Source: Thermomonospora echinospora (lineage in GTDB: Bacteria; Actinomycetota; Actinomycetes; Streptosporangiales; Streptosporangiaceae). From it: a stretch of 64,000 bases of DNA. Location of the stretch: positions 558,001 to 622,000 of the forward strand of contig NZ_FNVO01000003.1 of the NCBI RefSeq assembly GCF_900108175.1, read 5' to 3'. This document shows, piece after piece, positions 1 to 6,905 of the stretch; positions within the stretch are counted from its first letter, which is position 1; each line of letters opens with the position of its first letter. Below the pieces are notes generated by a model. The model was not told the origin of the DNA and searched no databases. It saw only the letters and a list, made by a program, of their open reading frames with translations. The translations under genes were made by a program, and so were the position numbers.

Positions 1-1470
1 GCCCAGCTCGTCGATGATGCCCCGGCGGCACACGTCCTCGAAGCGGGCCCGCAGCCGGGCGGTGGCCTGCTCGTCCAGCCGGTCCTCGCGCAGCCCGGTG
101 TGGTACTCGGCGATCCGCAACAGCTCGCCGGGGGTGTAGGACGGGAACCGCACCCGGGTGCCGAACCGGGAGGCCAGCCCGGGGTTGGAGTCCAGGAACT
201 CGGCCATCTGCGACTCGTACCCGGCCAGGATGATCACCAGGTTGTCCCGGTCGTCCTCGGCCCGCTTCAGCAGCGTCTGCACGGCCTCGTTGCCGAACCG
301 GTCCGGCTGCCCGTCGGCCGCGTTGACCAGCCCGTAGGCCTCGTCGACGAACAGCACTCCGCCGAGCGCGGAGTCCACCAGCCGGTTGGTCTTGATCGCG
401 GTGGCGCCCAGGTGCTCGCCCACCAGGTCCGCCCGGTGCGCCTCGACGACCTTGGGGCGGGGCAGCAGCCCGAACGCGTAAAAGACGCCCGCCAGCGCCC
501 GGGCGACGGTGGTCTTACCGGTGCCCGACGGCCCGACGAACACGAAGTGCCGCATCGGCTTCTCGGTGGGCACTCCGGCGGCCGCGCGCAGGTGCGCGGC
601 CTCGATGGACGCGGCGATCGAGCGGACCTGCCGCTTGACCGGCTCCAGCCCGATCATGCCCTCCAGCTCGGCCAGCGCGTCCCCCACGGAGATCTCCGGG
701 GTCTCCTCGGCGGGCCCGTGGGCCGGTGCGCCGAGTTGGGCGGCGGCGCGCTGCTCGTAGGCGGCCTGGGTGGCCGGCGGGACCCCGGCGGCCACCGGCT
801 CGTCCGGCCCGACTCTGGTCTCGTCCGGGCCCGTCGCGGCGGCGTCCGGCGGCCCCGCGTCGGGTTTGCGGCGGGCCGCCTCCTGCTCCTGCACCCAGCC
901 GGTGTCGTACGCCTCGGCGGGCACGGCGCGGCGGGACTGGTCCCAGCGGTAGCCGAGGATCGCCAGCGCGGTGACCCAGGCGGGCACCACGTGCAGGACA
1001 TGCAGCGGACGGGCGGTGGCGGCGGCCACGACCCCGGCGGACGCCAGCGCCAGCAGCACGGTGCGCCACGGCGCGTACCCCCGCAGCCGGGCCGCACCGA
1101 ACGCCACGGGCGGGGCCAGCAGCGCCAGGAAAGCCGCCTGGTGCTCGGGCTCGGGATACTGCGCGCCCAGCGGAAGGGACGCCGCCAGCCAGCAGGCCAC
1201 CACCGCCGTCACCGCCATGCCCGCCGGAGAGCGCATCGTCAGGTGGCCCACGACCAGCAGCACCAGCAGCACGACCGTGGCGCCCGCCACGGTCGTCAGG
1301 GGCTGCCCGGCCAGCACCGTGGCGGCGATCGTCACCGCGACCAGCAGCACCCCGGCCAGGAAGCGCAGCCCCGGCTGGATCTGGAAGTACCGCCAGCGCG
1401 CACGTTCGAACAGATCCCGCGCCGCGGTCCCCACCGCCGGGCGGGAACGGGATCCACCGAACTGTCCCAT
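1..1470 (-). CDS. Membrane-anchored AAA ATPase, CbbX/EccA type (C-terminus outside window)
   Basis: Partial gene of at least 490 codons that runs off the left edge. The ATG at 1468-1470 follows GGAGCCG. Residues ~33-175 hold several hydrophobic helices, followed by a charged linker. The AAA core has Walker A GPSGTGKTT near residue 313 and a Walker B-like LFVDEAYGL; NPGLASRFGTRVRFPSY fits the sensor/arginine-finger part of CbbX/EccA-like ATPases. Family knowledge: such ATPases remodel protein complexes (RuBisCO activation, type VII secretion). The membrane domain in place of EccA TPRs suggests an envelope-associated remodelling role, which is inference. No ESX genes are visible here. Confidence 0.85.
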   Translation of the reverse strand, partial: MGQFGGSRSRPAVGTAARDLFERARWRYFQIQPGLRFLAGVLLVAVTIAATVLAGQPLTTVAGATVVLLVLLVVGHLTMRSPAGMAVTAVVACWLAASLPLGAQYPEPEHQAAFLALLAPPVAFGAARLRGYAPWRTVLLALASAGVVAAATARPLHVLHVVPAWVTALAILGYRWDQSRRAVPAEAYDTGWVQEQEAARRKPDAGPPDAAATGPDETRVGPDEPVAAGVPPATQAAYEQRAAAQLGAPAHGPAEETPEISVGDALAELEGMIGLEPVKRQVRSIAASIEAAHLRAAAGVPTEKPMRHFVFVGPSGTGKTTVARALAGVFYAFGLLPRPKVVEAHRADLVGEHLGATAIKTNRLVDSALGGVLFVDEAYGLVNAADGQPDRFGNEAVQTLLKRAEDDRDNLVIILAGYESQMAEFLDSNPGLASRFGTRVRFPSYTPGELLRIAEYHTGLREDRLDEQATARLRARFEDVCRRGIIDELG

Positions 1471-1710
1471 CGGCTCCGACTGGCCTCCTCGGTCGCCCGG
1501 GGATCTTCCGCACTGGGGGCGGACAGGTCCGATCATGCTCCACCCGGCACCCCGCGCGTGTCCAGCGTCGCACGCCCGGGGGCCTCAGGCCATCCTGACG
1601 CGACATAGCGGGCAGATCTGTGCCGAAGGACACCGAAACGGCCTCCCGGCGGGACGGGCCGCCCGGTGCCATGATGGGCCGATGCCGTTCTCACGCGCCC
1701 TGGGAGCCGT

Positions 1711-2463
1711 ATGACCGAGACCCTGCCGGGATTTGAGGAGCCCCCGTCCATGACGGCCGCTCCCCGGGGTGCCGGCTACACGATCGAACGGGAGCTGCGT
1801 GCCGCCGGGGCGGTGCGGATCGCGGGGGTGGACGAGGTCGGCCGGGGCGCCTGGGCCGGGCCGGTGGTCGTCTGCGCGGCGGTCACCGACCTGGGCGAGC
1901 CGCCGCGGCTGCCCGGACGCGGCGGCGGCACCATCCGGCTGACCGACTCCAAGCTGCTCACCGCCGCCCACCGCGAGGCGTTCGCCGAGATCCTGCCGGG
2001 CTGGCTGACCGCCCACGCCCTCGGCGCCGCCGAGCCCGCGGAGATCGACCAGGTCGGGATGACCGAGGCGCTGCGGCGGGCGGCCGTACGGGCGCTGACG
2101 GCGCTGCCGCACCGGCCGGACATGGTGATCCTGGACGGCAAGCACGACCTGCTGGGCGGACCGTGGCGGGTGCGCTGCGAGGTCAAAGCCGATCAGCGCT
2201 CGGTGTCGGTGGCCGCCGCCTCCGTGCTGGCCAAGGTCCACCGGGACCGGCTGATGGCCCGGCTGGGCGAGGAGTTCCCTGCCTACGGGTTCGCCGACAG
2301 CGCCGGCTACCCCTCCCCCACCCACCAGCGGGCGCTGGAGGAGTCCGGGCCGACCCCGTACCACCGGTTGTCGTGGTCCTACCTCGACGATCTGCCGCGC
2401 TGGCGGCACCTGCGCAAGCACCGCGATCCCCTCGCCGGGACGGGCCAGCTCTCCCTCCTGTAG
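1711..2463 (+). CDS. rnhB: Ribonuclease HII
   Basis: 250 aa. RNase HII cleaves RNA in RNA-DNA hybrids and single ribonucleotides embedded in DNA. The signature [15 protein letters not shown] at residues ~39-53 carries the first catalytic Asp-Glu; DGKHDL and [21 protein letters not shown] supply the remaining acidic and conserved positions, and [13 protein letters not shown] is the conserved C-terminal block. The ATG at 1711 has GGGAG just upstream; an internal Met at residue 14 is a less likely start. It is followed 61 nt later by a base-excision-repair-like gene on the same strand, so both may act in genome maintenance. Confidence 0.95.
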   Translation: MTETLPGFEEPPSMTAAPRGAGYTIERELRAAGAVRIAGVDEVGRGAWAGPVVVCAAVTDLGEPPRLPGRGGGTIRLTDSKLLTAAHREAFAEILPGWLTAHALGAAEPAEIDQVGMTEALRRAAVRALTALPHRPDMVILDGKHDLLGGPWRVRCEVKADQRSVSVAAASVLAKVHRDRLMARLGEEFPAYGFADSAGYPSPTHQRALEESGPTPYHRLSWSYLDDLPRWRHLRKHRDPLAGTGQLSLL

Positions 2464-2524
2464 GAGGCGGCTCATAAGCGCCCGCCACACGGGTAACCCC
2501 GTTGCTGTACGGGAGGTACGTGTG

Positions 2525-3172
2525 ATGGACGCTGTCGTGAAGAGGCTGTTGCGCGAGGCCGGGCAGACCTATGCGGAGGAGGCGGGGATTCCCCTCAAGG
2601 ACCAGCCGTCAGCCCTGTTCAAGCTGCTGGTCCTCAGCAACCTGCTCAGCGCCCGCATCACCGCCCAGATCGCGGTCGCGGCCGCCCGCGAGCTGTTCGA
2701 GGCCGGTGGCGGCACGGCGCGCGGCCTGGAGCGCATGTCCTGGCAGGAACGGGTGGACGCGCTCGGCCGCGGGCACTACGTGCGCTACGACGAGAGCACC
2801 TCGACCCGCCTCGGCGGAACCGCCGAGCTGGCACAGCGCAAGTACGGCGGTGACCTGCGGCGGCTGGCCCGTGACTCGGGGCGGGACCCCGAACGGGCCG
2901 CCGAGATGCTGCGGGAGTTCCCCGGCATCGGCCCCACCGGCGTGGACATCTTCTTCCGGGAGGCGCAGGCGGTGTGGCCGTGGCTGCGCCCGTACATCGA
3001 CGAGCAGGTGCGCAAGGGGGCCGAGCGGCTCGGGCTGCCCACCGATCCCAAGGAACTGGCCGGCCTGGTGCCCGACAAGGACGTGGCGCGGCTGTCGGCG
3101 GCCCTCGTTCGCGTGGCCCGCGACAAGAAGCTGGCCGACTCGATCAAGAACGGAGGCAAGGACGGCAGGTGA
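2525..3172 (+). CDS. HhH-GPD (endonuclease III-like) protein
   Basis: 215 aa. The N-terminal half (KDQPSALFKLLVLSNLLSAR) matches the start of the endonuclease III fold. LREFPGIGPTGVDIFFRE around residues 121-138 is a helix-hairpin-helix followed by the GPD-like loop. The usual catalytic Lys of EndoIII (normally in the LPGVGRKTA hairpin) is not obvious, and there is no C-terminal 4Fe-4S cysteine set, so it may be a monofunctional glycosylase or only a DNA-binding relative. ATG 2525 has GGGAGG 8 nt upstream; an adjacent GTG at 2522 is too close to it. A strong hairpin follows the stop. Confidence 0.75.
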   Translation: MDAVVKRLLREAGQTYAEEAGIPLKDQPSALFKLLVLSNLLSARITAQIAVAAARELFEAGGGTARGLERMSWQERVDALGRGHYVRYDESTSTRLGGTAELAQRKYGGDLRRLARDSGRDPERAAEMLREFPGIGPTGVDIFFREAQAVWPWLRPYIDEQVRKGAERLGLPTDPKELAGLVPDKDVARLSAALVRVARDKKLADSIKNGGKDGR

Positions 3173-3178
3173 CGGCCG

Positions 3179-3216
3179 CCCCTGGTCCAGGCCGCCACGG
3201 CGGTCTGGACCAGGGG
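3179..3216. terminator. Bidirectional hairpin terminator
   Basis: Inverted repeat of about 18 bp: arms 3179-3196 and 3199-3216 (outer 12 bp perfect, one G-T pair inside) with a tiny loop. It lies between the convergent HhH-GPD gene and the TerD-domain gene and can serve both. Confidence 0.8.
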
Positions 3217-3305
3217 CTACAGGTCGGCCTCGCGGAACGGGTGGGGCGGTCTCGGCGGAGCGATGAGCGCCTCACCCGACACCGCGGCCAGCAGGGAACG
3301 CGGGG

Positions 3306-4850
3306 TCAGTCCTTGCCGCGGGCCGCGACCCACTCCAGGTTCCAGCCGTAGGCCTGGTCGACCGCGAGCTTGCCCCAGCGGGGGCGGCCCGGCGGCGGCA
3401 GGATGAACCGGCCCTCACGGCGGACCACCAGTTCCCCGTTGACGTTCTCGATGAGCGCCAGGACGGCGTCCCGGGAGGCGTCATGGCAGTCGTTCATGCT
3501 CATCTCGATCGGCGGTGAGCCGATCGGGTAGAGCGTGGCGACGGCGTCCACGCCCCGGAAGTCGTCGGCGCCGTCGTAGATCTCGGCGAACACCAGGATC
3601 CGGCGGAACTTGGCGGTGTGGTCCAGGTTGATCGTCAGATTCTCGCCGGTGGCGCTGCCGCCGGTGCGGTCGTCCTGGTCGAGCTGGATGTACGGCGGGT
3701 AGTTCAGCGCGCCGAAGTCGCCGAGGGCGTGGATGATGCCCTTGGTGCCGTCCGTCAGCTCCCACAGGCAGCACAGGTCGAGGTCGAGGTCGACGCCGCG
3801 GCGCCGCTTGCCGAGCCTGCCCTTGGCCACCCCGGGACGGGCGGTCCAGCTGAGGTTCACCCGCATGTTGCCCGCGGTGGCGCCCTGCTTGGTCAGCGAG
3901 ACCGCGGGCGCGTCCTTGGTCAGCGAGATCTTGCTGAGGCTGACCGGCTGCGGCGCGGGCTGCCCCGGGACGGGCGGAGGCGGCGGGGCGTACTGCTGAC
4001 CCGGCGGAGGCGGCGGTGGAGGCGGCGCGTACTGCGGCTGCCCCGGCGGGGGCGGCGGAGGCGTGTACTGACCAGGAGGCGGAGGCGGGGGCGTGTACTG
4101 GCCAGGAGGCGGAGGCGTGTACTGACCCGGTGGTGGCGGGGGCGGCGCGTACTGCCCTGGCGGGGTCGGGGGCGCGTACTGGCCGGGCGGCGGAGGCGGG
4201 GGCGCGTACTGACCCGGCGGCGGAGGCGGAGGCGTGTACTGACCCGGCGGCGGAGGCGGCATGTGCTGCGTCTGCGGCGGCGCAGGGGGCGGGGGCGGCT
4301 GCGGCGCGGCGGGCTGCTGCGGCGCGGGGGCGTCGTCCACCGAGATCCCGAAGTCGGTGGCCAGCCCGGCCAGGCCCGTGTCATAGCCCTGGCCCACGGC
4401 CCGGAACTTCCACGCGCCCTGCCTGCGGTACAGCTCGCCGAGCACGAACGCCGTCTCCGTCGTCGCGCCGGTGCTGTCGAAACGCGCCACCTCGGACCCG
4501 TCGGCCGCGTCCAGCAGCCGCACGTACAGGCCCTGGAACCGGCCGAACGTGCCGCCGTCCGCGGAGGCGACGATCACCACCGTCTCGACCTGAGGCTCGA
4601 TCCTGGCCAGGTCCACCGACAGCACGTCCCGCACGACCGGCCCCTGCTGCTTGCCCTCGTACCGCACCGCGCCGGACGGATGCACCGGCTGGTTGTAGAA
4701 CACGAAGTCGGCGTCGGAACGGACCTTGCCGGCCGCCAGCAGCAGGGCCGACGCGTCGGCGTCGGGCACCCCGGGGCCGCCCTGCCAGCCCAGTTCTACA
4801 CGGACCGCGGAAACCGGCACCGGTACGTTGGCGCCCTTCTGCATCGTCAT
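3306..4850 (-). CDS. Double TerD-domain protein with proline-rich repeat linker
   Basis: 514 aa. Residues ~1-175 are a TerD domain ([12 protein letters not shown] start, [45 protein letters not shown]). Residues ~185-300 are a linker of about ten [16 protein letters not shown] repeats. Residues ~310-514 form a second, more divergent TerD-like domain ([48 protein letters not shown]). TerD domains bind calcium and belong to the tellurite/stress-response (chemical-stress) system in bacteria. No other ter genes are nearby. The start is the ATG at 4850; the upstream SD is weak. Function beyond stress-associated Ca-binding is unknown. Confidence 0.88.
   Translation of the reverse strand: MTMQKGANVPVPVSAVRVELGWQGGPGVPDADASALLLAAGKVRSDADFVFYNQPVHPSGAVRYEGKQQGPVVRDVLSVDLARIEPQVETVVIVASADGGTFGRFQGLYVRLLDAADGSEVARFDSTGATTETAFVLGELYRRQGAWKFRAVGQGYDTGLAGLATDFGISVDDAPAPQQPAAPQPPPPPAPPQTQHMPPPPPGQYTPPPPPPGQYAPPPPPPGQYAPPTPPGQYAPPPPPPGQYTPPPPGQYTPPPPPPGQYTPPPPPPGQPQYAPPPPPPPPGQQYAPPPPPVPGQPAPQPVSLSKISLTKDAPAVSLTKQGATAGNMRVNLSWTARPGVAKGRLGKRRRGVDLDLDLCCLWELTDGTKGIIHALGDFGALNYPPYIQLDQDDRTGGSATGENLTINLDHTAKFRRILVFAEIYDGADDFRGVDAVATLYPIGSPPIEMSMNDCHDASRDAVLALIENVNGELVVRREGRFILPPPGRPRWGKLAVDQAYGWNLEWVAARGKD
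3990..4285 (-). repeat. Proline-rich coding minisatellite ([12 protein letters not shown] units)
   Basis: Within the TerD-domain gene, roughly ten imperfect units of 24-33 bp encode runs of five to eight prolines followed by GQY. The plus strand is a long G-rich polypurine stretch built of GGCGGAGGCGG-like blocks. Unit lengths differ by whole codons, so the frame is kept, and copy number probably varies between strains. Confidence 0.8.
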
Positions 4851-4983
4851 GGACGTAAACCTAAAGGCATGTGGGCACGGGATCGACCCGTGGCGTTAGG
4901 GTTTCGGCTTCCGGACGCCTCTGGACGCCCGCCCCCGCGGTATCGGATCATCCCTGGACACGCACGGAAGGGAACTGACGGCC

Positions 4984-5787
4984 ATGCGCAGCACTCGGCC
5001 ACTGTACGACGTCGTCGCGCTGCTGGCTCGGATCGGCGTCGGCGTCGTCTTCCTCGCCCACGGCTGGCAGAAGATCCAGGTGGGCGTCACCGCCACAGCC
5101 GATTCCTTCGACCGGATGGGCGTCCCGGCGCCCACCGCCGCCGCCATCTACGCCACCTTCGCCGAACTGCTGGGCGGCCTGGCCCTGATCGCCGGGCTCG
5201 GCCTGCCGGTCGCCGGCACCCTGCTGTTCCTGGACATGGCCGGGGCGCTGGTGTTCGTCCACGCCGGGAACGGGCTGTTCCTCGTCGATCAGGGCAGGGC
5301 GCGCAACGGCTTCGAACTCGTCCTCGTGCTGGGCCTGGCGAGCCTGCTGTTCGCGGCGGGCGCCGGCGGCCGGATCTCGCTGGACCACCGCCTGTTCCCC
5401 CGGCGCGCACCCGACGCACCGCCGCCGCCCGCGCCCGCCTCGCCCGCGCCCGCCTCGCCGGCGCCCACCGCGCCGGAGACGACCCGGCCCAAGGCGGCAC
5501 CGGTCAAGGCAGCGTCCGACACAGCACCGGACGAGAAACCGCCCGCCGCCGAGCCGCCGGCCGAAACCGCCGCGCCCAAGCCCCGGAGCGGACGACCGTC
5601 CGCCAGGAGCCGGAAGAAGCAGACGGGCACGCCGAACCCCGACCCCGAACCCGAGGGCGAGCCCCCGGCAGCCCCGGCCTCCCGGCCCCGGCTGGCCTCC
5701 GACATCATCGGCGACACCGGCCAGGACGTGTTCGTCGCCGGACGCCGCAAGCCCCGCGGCAAGCCGGGACCGGGCACCGACTCCTGA
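4984..5787 (+). CDS. DoxX family membrane protein
   Basis: 267 aa. The N-terminal ~130 residues form a DoxX four-helix bundle: YDVVALLARIGVGVVFLAHGWQKI, AAAIYATFAELLGGLALIAGLGLPVAGTLLFLDMAGALVFVH and ELVLVLGLASLLFAAG. Residues ~140-267 are a low-complexity Ala/Pro/Lys-rich, presumably cytoplasmic tail, which is unusual because most DoxX proteins end after the membrane domain. DoxX proteins are linked to thiol/redox stress and respiratory complexes in other bacteria. It is divergent from the TerD gene with a 133-nt shared promoter region, consistent with a common stress theme. The ATG at 4984 is preceded by GGAAGGGAACTGACGGCC. Confidence 0.85.
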   Translation: MRSTRPLYDVVALLARIGVGVVFLAHGWQKIQVGVTATADSFDRMGVPAPTAAAIYATFAELLGGLALIAGLGLPVAGTLLFLDMAGALVFVHAGNGLFLVDQGRARNGFELVLVLGLASLLFAAGAGGRISLDHRLFPRRAPDAPPPPAPASPAPASPAPTAPETTRPKAAPVKAASDTAPDEKPPAAEPPAETAAPKPRSGRPSARSRKKQTGTPNPDPEPEGEPPAAPASRPRLASDIIGDTGQDVFVAGRRKPRGKPGPGTDS

Positions 5788-5815
5788 CCACAGGGCCCTC
5801 GACCCCAGAGCCGCC

Positions 5816-5833
5816 CCTAGCCGGACGGCTAGG
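5816..5833. terminator. Small hairpin between convergent genes
   Basis: CCTAGCCG and CGGCTAGG arms (8 bp, 2-nt loop) overlap the stop codon of the MerR gene and lie 29 nt after the DoxX gene. A short bidirectional terminator is plausible but weak. Confidence 0.35.
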
Positions 5834-6743
5834 CACCGCTGCCGGCTCGAAGGGCGGCGATCAGCCACTCGAAGGCCGGGACGGCCGGCGGGTGCGGCGG
5901 ACGGCCGTTGACGAGCGCCAGGAGCTGCCAGTACCGCTCCACCCGGGCATCGACGAACGTCTCCAGTTGCTCCAGGATCCGGGCCCGCTGTGCGGCCGAG
6001 GTCTCCGGCCCGACGATCCGGTCCGCAACGGCCCTCCCCTGCGGGGAGCCGGGCTCGATCCCCTCCGCCAGCGCCCGCCCGGCGTGTTCCAGCACCGTCT
6101 GGTAGTCGGGGCCGAACTCCAGCTCATCGGCTCCCCCGCCGGCGACCGCCATGGCGCGCACCCGCCGCCGGAAGTCCTCGTCCGCAACGAGTTCCGCCAG
6201 CTCGACCCACGCGTCGACCTGTTCGGGGGCCGGATCGTCGGGCAGCTCCGCGGGAAGCCGCCGCATGCTCTCCACGACGCCCATCGCAGGCGTGCCGGGA
6301 TCGATGCCCTCGGCGACCTCCCGGACGAAGTCGTCGATGATCTGCTGCCGCTCCTGTGCGGACAGCCTGGCCAGTTTGTGCATCAGCACCGTCTCCTCGA
6401 TCGTGCCGCCGCGTTCGGCGACCGTGTGGAGCACCGCGCGGCGCAGCCGCAGGATCCGGATCTCCGCGTCCAGCGCGGTGACGTGCGCAGCCGCCACCTC
6501 GGCGACCGTGCGGGTCCGCGCGAGGACCTCCTGCACCACCTCCAGGCCAAGGCCCAGCTCCCGCAGGCTCCGCACCAGGTCGAGCCGGGCCACCGCCTCG
6601 GCGTCGTAGAGGCGGTAGCCGCCGGCGGACCGGCCGGCGGGCGGGACCAGCCCGGCGTCCGACCAGAACCGGACCGTCCGGGCGGACACACCGCACCGGT
6701 CCGCGAGCTGCCCGATGGTGAACAGTTCCGCGCTCGTGCTCAT
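5829..6743 (-). CDS. MerR family transcriptional regulator
   Basis: 304 aa. The N-terminal winged helix (FTIGQLADRCGVSARTVRFWSDAGLVPPAGRSAGGYRLYDAEAVARL, residues ~7-53) is typical of MerR DNA-binding domains; a coiled coil and a long C-terminal all-helical region of ~200 residues follow, longer than metal-sensing MerRs and reminiscent of TipA-type ligand domains. No cysteine metal site is seen. The ATG at 6741-6743 starts the conserved domain. A palindrome inside a 19-bp-spacer promoter directly upstream indicates autoregulation. Its ligand is unknown. Confidence 0.9.
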   Translation of the reverse strand: MSTSAELFTIGQLADRCGVSARTVRFWSDAGLVPPAGRSAGGYRLYDAEAVARLDLVRSLRELGLGLEVVQEVLARTRTVAEVAAAHVTALDAEIRILRLRRAVLHTVAERGGTIEETVLMHKLARLSAQERQQIIDDFVREVAEGIDPGTPAMGVVESMRRLPAELPDDPAPEQVDAWVELAELVADEDFRRRVRAMAVAGGGADELEFGPDYQTVLEHAGRALAEGIEPGSPQGRAVADRIVGPETSAAQRARILEQLETFVDARVERYWQLLALVNGRPPHPPAVPAFEWLIAALRAGSGA

Positions 6744-6750
6744 GAAGACG

Positions 6751-6781
6751 ACTGTGCACCTTCCAGCGGCTGGAACCTCAA
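6751..6781 (-). promoter_or_regulatory. MerR-type promoter and operator of the MerR gene
   Basis: On the minus strand TTGAGG (6776-6781) and CACAGT (6751-6756) are separated by 19 bp, the long spacer typical of MerR-activated promoters. The spacer contains the perfect palindrome TTCCAGCGGCTGGAA (6761-6775). The -10 ends 7 nt before the ATG, so the mRNA is probably leaderless. Confidence 0.75.
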
Positions 6782-6835
6782 GCCGAATCCTCCCGCTCCG
6801 GCCCGGTGTTCGCGTTCGCCCCCAGGACAATGCGC

Positions 6836-6868
6836 GAGGGGAGCCGGCACACCGTGCCGGCTCCCCTC
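6836..6868 (-). terminator. nrdJ terminator hairpin
   Basis: Perfect 15-bp inverted repeat (arms 6836-6850 and 6854-6868, 3-nt loop) 38 nt after the nrdJ stop. It separates nrdJ from the downstream MerR promoter. No clear U-tract follows. Confidence 0.8.
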
Positions 6869-6905
6869 ATTCACGCGCGCCGTTCGCGTTCGGCGACGCC
6901 TTTCC

